A DNA stretch of 64,000 bases, taken from positions 569,553,152 through 569,617,151 of the forward strand of contig NC_081410.1 in NCBI RefSeq assembly GCF_030272615.1, read 5' to 3'. The notes beneath the pieces are model-generated. The model had not been told where the DNA came from. It was given only the letters and a program-made list of their open reading frames with translations, and made no database searches. Positions 1 through 11,022 of the stretch are shown one piece after another. Position numbers and translations under genes: made by a program. The stretch's first letter is position 1; each line of letters opens with the position of its first letter. The DNA is from Cryptomeria japonica (Eukaryota > Streptophyta > Pinopsida > Cupressales > Cupressaceae).

Positions 1-744
1 TACTAGAAACCTTCTAGCAACCACCTAGCATTCATCTGGTAAACCACCAGCAGGCATTGGCACCAGCACCGGCAAACACTTCACAGTGACAACAATGCAT
101 ACTAGCACCCAAGCCGACAAGAATAAACTTTTATTTATTGTATTTAATTATAAGTATCTTTTGTAAAGCTATCACGACATATTGTAATAGACATATATAT
201 GTATGAGATATTTTAAATCATTTTGATAGAGGAGAGAAGATAGGAGATGAGATAGGAATGAGCGAATAACAAGGAAGATTTTGTATAGGGTTTATGGTTA
301 TAGTATGAGCTTAAATCAGTACCGAACCTGGCATAGTTGATGCTAATTTGAAGCAGTACATTGTATTGGATTTTCATAATCCATTTTGTAAGTCAGTGTG
401 ACTTCTATTTTGTAGATTGAGCAGTGAGCTCTAGGCAGTTGGCCTTCCTGCATGTGCAAGCTCCTCATTGTAAGTAATATTAATTCATTGGCCAGTGAGT
501 GAATATTGTGGGTTACAAATCCCATCGAGGTTTTTCCCACACTGGGTTTCCTTGTTAAACATCTTGTGTTATGGTGTGTTTTCTATGTTGTCTTTATTGT
601 TCCTGTTTACTGCATTAATTCTTATTTACCGGTACACTGTTTTGGAATGCAAAATACTTAATAAGGTTAAATATTTTGTTAACTAGTTAGATACTGATTC
701 ACCCCCCCCTCTCAGTATCTTTGGGACTATCATTAATTCTAACA
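1..744 (+). repeat. LTR remnant at the window edge (C/D-like family)
   Basis: The stretch ends with the same R-U5 sequence that closes the LTRs of elements C and D: a cttccNNcatgtgca block, a tttttcccacac block, the ttgtgttatggtgtg block, then gattcacccccccctctcagtatc and a final ctaaca at 744. No primer-binding site follows, so it is a solo or truncated LTR and not the 5' LTR of a rightward element. Its left end lies off the window. What follows at 745 is the 3' non-coding tail of copia element A. Which element it was inserted into, and its TSD, cannot be settled here. Confidence 0.75.
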
Positions 745-933
745 CCTTTGACAGGAATGCCAAAGATTCTGAAAAATAGAAAACCAAACTTACTCTTCCC
801 CTTAGATAATCAAATCATGATTCTCTCCCTCTTAAACACACTAACTACTCCAGCGGAGTAGCAATACCAACTCATCAATCCAAATAAAGAGATAAGACTA
901 TGAAGTCCACTGGATTGATACAACTCAATGCAT
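745..933 (-). other. Element A 3' non-coding tail
   Basis: This short stretch lies downstream of the A RNase H stop. On the minus strand it is purine-rich in places (complement of ccctcttaaacac and ctcttcccctta) and resembles the purine-rich 3' untranslated segments of elements B, F and H. It meets the LTR remnant abruptly at 744/745. I see no ORF in it. Confidence 0.5.
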
Positions 934-2525
934 CTAGTTCTCATCAAGAGGGGTGGATACCCCTAACTTGTCTCTCAAATAGACAAATGTATCTATAGGC
1001 AAAGGATTAGTGAAAATATCAGCAATTTGTTCCTTTGTAGACACATACTCTAGATTCACTTCCTCTTCACTGACTTTTTCTCTCAAGAAATGAGACTTGA
1101 TTGATACATGTTTAGTATTCGAATGTTGCACTGGATTATTTGACATATTAATAGCACTAGAATTGTCACAATATATGACACTAGGCTCATCATAGATAAC
1201 TTTGATATCCTTCAACATTTGCTTCATCCTAACTACCTGAGTGCAGTTACTAGCAGCAACAATACACTCAACTTTAGCCATAGATAGGAACACTGAATCT
1301 TGTTTCTTAAAGTCCCATGAAACCAATTTCTTACCCAAAAAAGAGTGTACCACCAAAGGTACTCTTTCGGTCATCAACATCACTAGCCCAATCAACATTA
1401 GTATAAGCACATAACATGAGATCATCATTCCTTGGATATCATAAACCATAATCCATAGTTCCTTTCAAGTATCTGAATATCCTCTTTATAACGGTGACAT
1501 GACTCTCTTTTGGATGAACTTGATATCTAACAACCATGCAAACAACATGCATAATGTCAGGTCTAGTATGAGTCAAGTATAGTAGTCCACTAACCATAGA
1601 TCTGTACAAGGTCTGATTAGCTTTTGAAGATTCTTCATTTTTAGATAATTTGCAACCAGTCACCATAGGAGTTCCAACAGGTTTAGAGTCTTCTAACCCA
1701 AATTTATTTAGTAATTCCTTCACATATTTAGTTTGAGATATTAAAATACCTTTTCTAGTTTGTGAAATCTGCAAACCTAATAAAAATTTCATCTCTCCTA
1801 TCATAGACATCTCAAGTTCTTTTTTCATATCACCAACAAACTTCATACTCAAGTTATCATCTCCTACAAAGATAATGTCATCAACATAGATTTAAACAAT
1901 CAAGATGTTATCATTCTCAATCTTAAAATACAGATTACTATCAGCAGTACCTTTATTAAAACCCAATTTTAGCAAGTACTTATCCAATCTAGCATAACAA
2001 GCTCCAGGGGCTTGTTTCAATCCATAAAGAGATTTCTTTAGTTTGCATACCATGTCTCCATCATCTGATAATGAAAATCCATTAGGTTTCTCAATATGGA
2101 CTTCTTCCTCAAGATCACCATTCAGAAAGGCTGACTTGACATCCCTCTTATATACCTTAAAATATTTATAAGTAGCATATTCAAGCAATAGTCTAATAGC
2201 TTAAAGTCTATCTACCGGAGAAAAAGTCTCCTCATAATCAATTCCTTCTTTTTTGTGAATATCCTTTGCATACCAATCTCGCTCTATTTCTAACAACTTC
2301 ATTGGCTTCATTCAATTTGTTCCTAAATACCCATTTAGTACCAATCACATTCTTATCATTAGGTATAGGCACAAGTTCCCATGTGTTATTATTTTCAATC
2401 TGATTCAATTCATCTTCCATAGCCCTTAGCCAATTTTCAACTTTGCAAGCCTCAACAACATCTTTAGGTTCAATTTTAGAAATCAAACACACTTCTTCAG
2501 TAGTTAGCCTTCTCCTAGTCATCAC
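934..2525 (-). pseudogene. pol: Element A pol: reverse transcriptase and RNase H (broken)
   Basis: Copia reverse transcriptase followed by RNase H, the enzymes that copy element RNA into cDNA inside the virus-like particle. Visible on the minus strand: the RT entry motif [15 protein letters not shown], then [35 protein letters not shown], a YVDD catalytic motif encoded at 1877-1888, the connection motif SGLLYLTHTRPDIM, and RNase H motifs near YCDNSSAINMSNNPVQHS and KEQIADIFTNPLP. The frame breaks at about 2,238, 1,892 and 1,439, so no continuous pol exists. The end at 934 fits the usual copia C-terminus. It is a fossil with the normal domain order. Confidence 0.88.
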
Positions 2526-3659
2526 ACCTTTATTTTAATCTCCAGTAATCTGATTTTCAAAGTGATTCAATCTTACATACCTCAAAGTCTTCTGATTTTT
2601 TTTTTTTTCTTATGGTTCTTGCACCTCTCTATCGGCAACAACAATATCTGGGTTAACAGTCTCTGCTGGATCATTCTGCTTCAATTCTTCAATCTGAATA
2701 GGAGTTAGAATAATATGTTAACCATCATCATATTTGCATGCTCTGACTTCTTTTCCATAGTTCTCATCAACCTTCACATTTTCACTTTCCACTATCTTTC
2801 TCAATCTCTTATTGTAGCACCGATAGGCTTTTCTCTTTGATGAATATCCCAAGAAAATTCTTTCATCACTTCTTACATCAAACTTTCCTATATCGTCATC
2901 TCTTGATATAACACTTACTTCCAAAAATTCTGAAATATCTCATTGTAGGAACATGACCAAACCATAGCTCCTAAGGATTCTCACCGGTATCACCTTTTAT
3001 ATGTACTCAGTTGAATGTGTAAATAGAAGAGTTAACATCTTCTCTCTAAGAGATCTTTGAAACATTCCCTTCAATCAGCATAGTCCTTGTAGCATCCAGG
3101 ATAGTCATGTTCTTCCTTTCAACAACTCCATTCTATTATGGGGCTCTAGGAGTAGACAATTGTCTTCTAATCACATTCTTTTGACATAATGAATTAAACT
3201 CACCGAAATTAAATTATCCTCCTCTGTCAGATCTCTAACATTTCACCTTTAGAACTATCTCAGTCTTAGCCCTTTCTTTGAATATATTGAATTTGTCCAA
3301 TGCTTCTGATTTTTCCTTAAAAAAGACAACCCACATCACCCTAGAATAATCATCAATCAACAACATAAAATATCTATCACCCTGCACACTTCTAATGTTT
3401 GTAGGTCCACATAGGTCAATATGTACAAGAACTAGAAATCCATTAGATGTATACTACTTCCTCTTGAAAGATATTATTGTTTTCTTTCCCATTTGACATT
3501 CTTTACATACTGGATTAGCAGGCTTAACAATTTTAGGTAGATCTCTAATAGCTTGAATAGAACTAATCTTAATCATTGAGTCAAAATTAACATGACATAT
3601 TCTCCTATGCCACAACCAACTTTCATCAATCTGAGAAATCAAGAAAATTTTCTCACTAG
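2526..3659 (-). pseudogene. pol: Element A pol: integrase (C-terminal portion, broken)
   Basis: Minus-strand integrase remnant. The zinc-binding segment appears near 3,450-3,640 (WLWHRRICHVNFDSM, then VCKECQMGKK), the catalytic core is much decayed in 3,050-3,440, and the C-terminal part near 2,718-2,924 keeps the copia-type motif DERIFLGYSSKRKAYRCYNKR. A T-run at about 2,588-2,597 and several stops disrupt it. The N-terminal continuation is beyond element B at 11,023 and up, with cattc on both sides of B marking the join. Confidence 0.8.
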
Positions 3660-3664
3660 CATTC

Positions 3665-5151
3665 TAATAACTCAATGATGAATAGATAGTACCAAATTGG
3701 TACTGAGAGGGGGGGGTGAATCAATACAGACAAAAACACAATATTAAACTGGTTTGCCAGTAGACACTATGGTTTGGCAGACAAATAGTAACACCGGTCT
3801 TAAATAGAGTACAACTAGCAAAACCCAGAGTAACTGAGACAAGCATAAACCGGATGACACTTATCTTCTCATACAATCTAATACTTCATTTCCATTTCAC
3901 CCTAGTGCATGAAAATGTAATCTATTATCAAAAGATATATAACCAGCTAGATCAACATGATTTACCTTCAGACACAAATTACTCAAACCATCACAAGAAT
4001 ATCACCACACATGACACACAGATTTTTCACGTGGAAATCCAACTAGGAAAAACCATGGTAGGGATGAATACCCACAAGCTATTTTTGAACTCTTTAGAAG
4101 TCTGTTATGTTAGGAGCCTTGTCCAGTTAAAGACTGATACAATAGGTTCTATTAGGAACCGATCCTGTTAGGGATCACTCAGTTAAGGGATGGCTAGAAT
4201 ACCCGGTTAAGGGTTAAACCCTATTAGAGGTTACCTTGTTAGAGGATTTCAAGAGCTCAATGGTTTTGTGTCACCCTGTTAAAGGATTTATAGTAAGCCG
4301 ATTAAAGCTACCCTGTTAAGGGATTTTCAACCTGTTGAAGTGGTTAGAGATCAACAAGTATTACAATGATCTGGTAACAACACTCAATGCCAATGCAGAT
4401 CCGATTTAGCTCCTCTTCACCTTCTGTACTTACACTCTGTAGGTATCACTTCTCTCTTTTGGTCTAGCAAGAATCACGTATCTCTTCTCTTGGATACTCA
4501 CACACAACTTTTGCCAACAACCTCAGAAAGAAACACAACATCGACCTTATAGGAAATAGATAGGTTGGTAGCATAAACCCTAAACCCTAAACCTATTAGG
4601 TTAAGCAATTCAAACGGTTCAATCCTAACCGTTGAGCATATTGCATTAGATGCAACAGTCTCGGACAAATCTCAAGACATTCTCCATCATTCATTTTCTA
4701 TCGATTTCATGGTGGTTGATAACCCATCACACGTTATCACTGTTTACAAACTTCGCACATTCCCGAGGTAGATAGGAAGAATCTCCTTCATGCAAGATCC
4801 TTGACGCGCACAAGGCTGACATGGCAACACAATCTATTCTTCATTACAATACTAACTCATCACCGATTGAGTCACATAGGCTTGAGGCACTTCAACTAGA
4901 AACCCTGAAGTTGAGACTACTAATCAGTAGTTATACAAAGCTTCCATGTGCTGTTCCCATAACCACATGCTGATTCACCTTAAACAAACACATCGCTTCA
5001 CTTTGGCACAAATGTCAGTTCACAGTGTTATACCGGTTCTTGGTAACATACTGGTCCTCACATATACCTGTTCACTCCTCTTCAGCATATTGACATCAAT
5101 GAAAACATACAATGTCATTATGTCCTCATACTGGTTCACATAATGCCAACA
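3665..5151 (-). repeat. Element B 3' LTR
   Basis: It pairs with 9,523-11,022 along its whole length with scattered substitutions. In element sense it starts tgttggcat at 5,151 and ends at 3,665. Near 4,085-4,345 it carries a run of degenerate repeats whose minus-strand form is CCTTTAACAGGGT. It also contains aaaccctaaaccctaaacc (4,574-4,593), which is not a telomere. The terminal gattcacccccccctctcagta block is at about 3,700-3,722 in complement. Confidence 0.93.
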
Positions 5152-5394
5152 ATCTCCCCCTTTGGCATTAATGGCAATATACAAAGATATCTCTCTGCTT
5201 CACATCTTCTCCCCCAATTTCTGTAGATATCTTCTCCACTTCTCTTCTTCTCCCCCTTTGAAAATAATGCCAAAGTTGAGGCACAAGCTTCCCTATTCCA
5301 TTATGTTGCTCCCCTTGAGGAGTAGCATCCTTCAACACATCAATCCAAACTAAATTTGACTATGCAATACCTGACTGATGTGGAGCATATACCT
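5152..5394 (-). promoter_or_regulatory. Element B polypurine tract and repeated purine tracts
   Basis: Directly next to the 3' LTR the complement reads GCCAAAGGGGGAGATT, the plus-strand primer site. Further purine-rich tracts lie at about 5,210-5,216 and 5,247-5,257 and a weaker one at 5,310-5,320 (complements of cttctccccca, ttctccccctttg, gctccccttgagg). Elements C, D, F and H have similar multiple tracts. No ORF lies here; RNase H ends at about 5,395. Confidence 0.75.
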
Positions 5395-6366
5395 TTAGTT
5401 TACCTCCTGAAGGGGCAACACCCCTAATTCACCTCTTAAGTACATAAATGTAGCCTTTGGAAGAGGCTTGGTGAATATGTTTGCAAACTTCTCCTTACTA
5501 GAAACATGTTCTAGTGCAATCTCTTTGTTCAAAACCTTTTCCCTCAATAAATGATACTTAAGCTCAAAGAGCTTGGTTCTAGAATGTAAAACCGGATTCT
5601 TGGAGATGTTAATGTCACTAGTATTGTCACAAAATATACTTACCAATTCAGATATAGGAACTTTGAAGCCATTCAATACATGCTTCATCCAATTTGTCTG
5701 AGTGTAGTTCATGAAAGCTGCAACATACTCTACTTCTACTGTAGACTAAGAGATACAACTCTACTTCTTACTCATCCATGAGACCAGTCTACCACTGAGA
5801 AAGAATGCACCACCGGTTATGCTCTTCTGGTCATCCACATTACCTACCCAATCAACATCTGTGAATACTTTCAAGTTGAAATCCTTGCTATATGGATACC
5901 ACAATCGATAATCAATTGTTCCCTTCAGATACCTAAGAATTCGCTTGATTTCAACCAAGTGGGATTCTCTTGGGCTTTTCTGGAACCTTGTAGTAATGTC
6001 AACTACATGTGCAATATCTGGTCTGCTATGCACTACATGATACAACTTACCAATCATTGATCGGTAATCCTTCTCATCAAACAATGCTGAATCATCCTCT
6101 TTGGATAGTTTACAACTGGTCACCATCGGTGTACCAACTAGTTTGCTATCTTCCATGCCAAAGGTCTTCAACACCTCTTTGAGATACTTGGACTGAGTGA
6201 TAAAGATTCCATCTTTCATTTGTTGAATTTACAGTCCAATGAAGAACTTAATCTCCCCTATGAGTGACATCTCAAACTCTTTCTTCATCTCATCTACAAA
6301 CTCATGACTCATCTTGTCATCTCCACCAAAGATAATATCATCAACAAATACCTCATAGATCAGTAT
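5395..6366 (-). pseudogene. pol: Element B pol: C-terminal RT and RNase H (broken)
   Basis: The RT C-terminal half holds the FVDD catalytic motif (coded at 6,337-6,348), ITQSKYLKEVLKTFGMEDSK and a connection region with RPDIAHVVDITTRFQ. RNase H follows, with FCDNTSDINISKNPVLHS and the closing FTKPLPKATFMYLRGELGV at 5,395-5,470. Stops fall at about 6,366, 6,229 and 5,760-5,712. This is the minus-strand continuation of the ORF ending at 6,367. Confidence 0.88.
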
Positions 6367-7600
6367 CTAATCTCCTTTAGACTTCAAGTAGATATTGCTA
6401 TCTTCTCTTGTTCTCTCAAATCCAATCTTCACAAGATGGGAATGCAGGCATTCATACCATGCTCTAGATGCCTGCTTTAGACCATATAAGGCTTTATGTA
6501 GCCTACGTACCATGTCATTGTCCTTAGATAGGGCAAACCCATCTGGTTGCTCTATATATACCTCCTCTTCAAGTACACCATTTAGGAATGCAGATTTTAT
6601 ATCCATTTGATATACTTTGAATCCTTTAAAAGTTGCATATGTAAGAAGCATACGAACTCCTTCCAATCTGGCTACAGGAGCAAAGGTTTCTCCATAGTCT
6701 TCTCCTTCTTCTTGGGCATATCCTTTGCACACTAGTCTAGCTTTGTTTCTAATCACTGTGCCATCCTCATTCAACTTATTTCTGAAAACCCATTTGGTGC
6801 CAATGACATTTTTATGCTTTAGTCTGGGTACCAAAGACCATTTACCATTTCTCTCTATCTGATCAAGTTCCTCTTCCATTTCCTTGAGCCATTCATCATG
6901 TTTATGTGCCTCTTTGAATGATTTAGGCTCAAATTCAGAGATCATACATGAATTTTCTTTGACTTTTCTTCTTGTAAGAATTCCTGCATCCTTATCTCCT
7001 ATGATTTGCTTAGGATCATGATTCAGCTTGACATACCAAGGAATGGTCTTGATAGATTCCTCTTGCTTTTCTTCTTCATCCTTATCTCCATCAGTATTAG
7101 CATCTACATCTACTGGTGTAGCAACACTGTTACTGGTACTTGGTTGACTGACAACCGATTCCCAGAAGGTTACAACCGGTTCATTTACCGCTTGCTCACG
7201 ATCGGTTCCCTCATTTTTCTCAGCGGTTTCATCAACTCTTACATTGATGTTTTCCATAATTATCTGAGTCCTATTATTGAAACACTTGAGAACTTTTCTC
7301 TTGGTGGAATACCCTAAGAATATTCCCTCATCACATTTCGCATCAAATTTCCCCTGGTGTTCGCTCCTCTTGATGTAACATTTGCTACCAAACACTCTAA
7401 AGTAGCTAACCACAGGTGTCTTACCAGTCCAATACTCATAAGGATTTTTAGCCTTACCTTTCTTAATGAGTCTCGGTTCATTGTGTAGACTACAGTGCTC
7501 ACCGCTTCTCTCCAAAAGGTCTGAGCTACCTTTCCTTGAATCAACATAGTTCTAGCTGCTTCAACCATAGTTTGGTTATTCCTCTTTGCTAGGCGATTTT
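6367..7600 (-). pseudogene. pol: Element B pol: integrase C-terminus and N-terminal RT
   Basis: A long open stretch (382 codons from 7,515) joins the integrase tail ([19 protein letters not shown] near 7,310), an acidic spacer ([14 protein letters not shown]) and the RT fingers and palm: [58 protein letters not shown] and [15 protein letters not shown]. It is closed by a stop at 6,367, just before the FVDD motif. A frame shift at about 7,515-7,568 separates it from the integrase core. It is the best-preserved copia coding block in the left half of the window. Confidence 0.9.
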
Positions 7601-8243
7601 GCTATGGAGTCCGAGGGGCAGGCAGTTGCCTCTTGATGCAATGTTCTTCACAGTACTTGTTGAATTCAGCGGAAGTGAATTCCCCTCCTTGATCAATTCT
7701 TAGGAACTTGATCCTTTTACTGCTTTCCTTCTCCACTAATGCTCTAAAAGCTTTGAACTTTACAAAGGCTTCAAACTTATCTTTCAAGAATGTGACCCAC
7801 ATCATTCTTGAGTAGTCATCAGTGAGAATCATGAAGTACCTATCACCCTTCACACTCCTAGTTTTCATAGGACCACACAAATCAGTATGCACAAGATCAA
7901 GCAAATTGTCAGCAGTGAAAGGTTTACCTTTAAAGGTTGAGGAAGACATTTTCCCCAGTTGACACTCTCTGCACAAGGTATTTTCCATTTTGCATAGCAC
8001 CAGCAACCCTCTAACTGCCTTGATCTTACTAGCCTTCACAATGTTATCAAAGTTTACATGGCATAGTCTCCTATGCCATATCTAGCTATCATCAAATTTA
8101 GCCATAAGACATGTACTTATATTTGCATTTAGCTGAAATAGGTTACTTTTGGTCTGCATGCCGGTGGCCACCAACTCACCATTCTTTCCTTTGATTCTGC
8201 ACACTCCATTCTTGAATTCCAGAGTGAGACCACTGTCATTCAA
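7601..8243 (-). pseudogene. pol: Element B pol: integrase core
   Basis: Integrase inserts the cDNA into host DNA. On the minus strand the zinc-binding domain is seen in part (CRECQLGKM after a decayed HH part near 8,060), then the core with the first catalytic Asp in LVHTDLCGPMKTRS (about 7,890), the partner motif MILTDDYSRMMWV, the second Asp in LRIDQGGEFTS (about 7,690), and the expected region of the catalytic Glu near 7,570-7,600, where a stop interrupts. The order agrees with the copia DDE core. Confidence 0.88.
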
Positions 8244-8638
8244 CTAGGAAACACTCAGAAGGTTGTGTCTTAGACCATCAACCCAATACACATTGTCAGC
8301 ACTACTCTTTCCATTCAAAGACATGGACCCTCTACCTTTGACCATACATGGTGCATCATTACCAAAGCGAACCACACCACCATCATACTCTTCCAAGGAT
8401 AGAAACTTGCTCCAATCACCAATCATATGGTGAGAACAACCACTGTCAATAATCCACTCATTAGAATTATCAAAGCGGGAGACAAGAGCCTTCTTGTTTG
8501 ACACATCTTCCTTGACAACAACAAACACAATAACTTCATTTTCTTCATCTTCTGATTCCTCTGGTTTTCTCCTTTGAATTTCTTGAACCTTTCCAGATTG
8601 TCCTTGTTGTAACCACTAGGACAATTTACAATAATATG
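8244..8638 (-). pseudogene. Element B aspartic protease
   Basis: The retropepsin-type protease cuts the Gag-Pol polyprotein. The minus-strand sequence has the catalytic loop IIDSGCSHHMIGD at about 8,455, preceded by a KEDVSNKKAL linker and followed by GGVVRFGNDAPCMVKGRGSM and a C-terminal VYWVDGLRHNLLSVS segment. The DSG triad is intact here, unlike in A (ENG) and F (DSR). A stop at 8,244 separates it from integrase and another lies near 8,529-8,638 after the zinc knuckle. Confidence 0.85.
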
Positions 8639-9451
8639 TCATATCCGGTTACAAGAAAAGCATTTCAAAGGGAGCTTACCTCTGTATTTGCCGGTTCCTT
8701 TAGAAAGTTTCCTGGCAAGAAGAGCTTCAAGTGCCATCAAAATCTCCTCATCATCCATTTCTCTGCTCTGTCTTGGTTCACCACTAGTGCTAGCTTCTTT
8801 TCCTTTTCTGGATGGTACAACAGAAGCTTTAAAAGTTGATTCAGTCTTTTGAACACTGCCATCAAAACTATTTAGCTCATAGGCTGTCAACTTTGCAATG
8901 ATGGACTCTAGGGATACCTTAGTCTTGTCTATTGATCTCAACTCCTGAATAGCAGCAACCCTTATTGCATAGACTAGTAATAAGGATCTCAAGACTTTGC
9001 TTACCACAGTGGAATCTTCCATTTTACCACATGCACTCTAGATATCTCCAACAACAATTTTGATTCTTATTCCATACTGTTGAATGGTCTCACCTTCAAC
9101 CATCCGCATGTCTTCAAACTTCCCTCTAAGATGTTCTTCCTTAGCTTGTTTTACATGGTCATCACCGCCATAGATATTTTCAAGAGTATCCCATACCTCT
9201 TTGGGATTTACCTTATCTTGGACATCAATAAATTCAATGTCAGATAAACTACTAATTAGGGCTTCCATGACTTGCCCATTCTTCTGCATCTCTCTCTTTT
9301 GGTCATCGGTGAGAGTACCAGTAGGGGCAACATAGGCATTCTCAACATAGCTCCAGTGTTGATCACCTATGCTTTTGATGTATATCTTCATTCTATCTTT
9401 CCATATAGTGAAATTTTCTCTATTGAACTTTGGACCTTCCCTCTTCATCAT
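8639..9451 (-). pseudogene. gag: Element B gag (UBN2-type copia capsid)
   Basis: Gag forms the virus-like particle and binds RNA. The start ATG at 9,451 gives MMKREGPKFNRENFTIWKDR, followed by the copia capsid pattern (DVQDKVNPKEVWDTLENIYGG, VEGETIQQYGIRI, VVSKVLRSL, LESIIAKLTAYEL) and the beginning of a CCHC knuckle (LPLKCFSCNRI) that is stopped at 8,639. One stop near 9,030 splits it. It lies 60 bp from the PBS, so the start choice is natural. Confidence 0.9.
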
Positions 9452-9511
9452 TAGATTGGGATCTTTACCTCAAGCGGTTAAACTTATAACACAGAGGACC
9501 TAGAGGATGCT

Positions 9512-9524
9512 CTGATACCAATTG
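9512..9524 (-). promoter_or_regulatory. Element B primer-binding site
   Basis: The complement of ctgataccaatt reads AATTGGTATCAG, followed on the minus strand by AGC. It matches the 3' end of plant initiator-Met tRNA, the usual copia primer, and abuts the 5' LTR edge at 9,523. Confidence 0.9.
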
Positions 9525-11022
9525 ATAACTCAATGATGAATGGATAGTACCAAATTGGTACTGAGAGGGGGGGGGGTGAATCAGTATAGACAAAAACACA
9601 ATATTAAACCGGTTTGCTAGCAGACATTGTGCTTTGGCTGACAAATAGTAACACTAGACTTAAACAAAGTACAACTGACAAAACCCAAAGTAAATGAGAC
9701 AAGCATAAAACGGTTGACACTTATCTTCTCATACAATCTAATACTTCATTTCCATTTCACCCTAGTGCATGAATAGGTAATCTATTATCAAAATATATAT
9801 AACTAGCTAGATCAACATGATTTACCTTCGGACATAAATTACTCAAACCATCACAAGAATATCACCACACATGACACACAGATTTTTCACATGGAAACCC
9901 AACTGGGAAAAACCACAGTGGGGATGAATACCCACAAGCTGTTTTTGAACTCTTTAGAAGTCTGCTCTATTAGGAGCCTTGTCTGGTTAAAGACTAATAC
10001 AATAGGTTCTGTTAGGAACCGATCCTATTAGGGATCACCCGGTGAATGGATGGCTAGAAAACCCGGTTAAGGGTTAAACCCTGTTAGAGGTTACCTTGTT
10101 AGAGGATTTCAAGAACTCAATGGTTTTGAGTCACCCTATTAAAGGATTTACAGTATGCCAGTTAAAGCTACCCTGTTAAGGGATTTTCCAATTGTTCAAG
10201 TGGTTAGAGATCAACAGGTATTACAATGATCTGGTAACAGCACTCAATGCCAATGCAGATCCGCTTTAGATCCTCTTCACCTTCTGTACTTACACTCGGC
10301 AGGTATCACTTCTCTCTTTTGGTCTGGCATGAATCACATATCTCTTCTCTTGGATACTCACACACAACTTTTGCCAACAACCTCAGAAAGAAACACAACA
10401 TTGACCTTATAGGAAATAGATAGGTCAATAGCATAAACCCTAAACCCTAAACCTATTAGGTTAAGCAATTCAAACAGTTCAATCCTGACCGTTGAGCACA
10501 TTGCATTAGATGCAACAGTCTTGAACCAATCTCAAGACATTCTCCATCATTCATTTTCCACCAATTTCATGGCAACTGATAACCCATCACACGTTATCAC
10601 TGTTTACAAACTTTGCACATTCTCGAGGTAGATAGGAATAATCTCCTTCATGTAAGATCCTTCATGTGCACAAGGCTGATGTGGCAACATAATCTCATCT
10701 TTGTTACAATGCTAACTCATCACACAAAGTCACCAATTGAGACACACAAGCTTGAGGCACTTCAAATAGAAACCCTGAAGTTGAGACTACCAACCAGTAG
10801 TCATATAAAGCTTCCATGTGCCGGTTCCCATAACGACATGCCGGTTCACCTTAAACAAAAACACCGCTTCACTTTGGCACAAATGTTTGTTCTCAGTGTT
10901 ATACCAGTTCTTGGTAACATACTGGTTCTCACATATATCAATTCACTCCTCTTCAGCATATTGACATCAATGACAACATACAATGTTATTATGTCCTCAT
11001 ACCGGTTCGCATAATGCCAACA
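9523..11022 (-). repeat. Element B 5' LTR
   Basis: Partner of the LTR at 3,665-5,151, 1,500 bp long, beginning tg at 9,523 and ending ca at 11,022, followed by the TSD cattc. It carries the same degenerate repeat block (9,945-10,205) and the same aaaccctaaaccctaaacc (10,434-10,453). It includes promoter and polyadenylation functions by analogy; I did not pin down a TATA box. Confidence 0.93.

Larger units (their letters stand above)
3665..11022 (-). mobile_element. Element B: full-length Ty1/copia retrotransposon inside element A
   Basis: Two LTRs of about 1.49-1.50 kb (3,665-5,151 and 9,523-11,022) flank gag, protease, integrase, RT and RNase H on the minus strand. The TSD cattc is exact on both sides (3,660-3,664; 11,023-11,027). 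The PBS complement lies at 9,512-9,524 and the PPT complement directly follows the left LTR at 5,152. The outermost dinucleotide at 3,665 is ta where the other LTR has tg, a single decay mutation. The coding region has only a few breaks, so B is younger than A, as the nesting requires. Confidence 0.95.

Noticed and set aside
4574-4593. Telomere-like aaaccctaaaccctaaacc
   Set aside because: Only two to three units, and repeated at 10,434-10,453 because both lie in the B LTR pair; it is part of the LTR and not a telomere.
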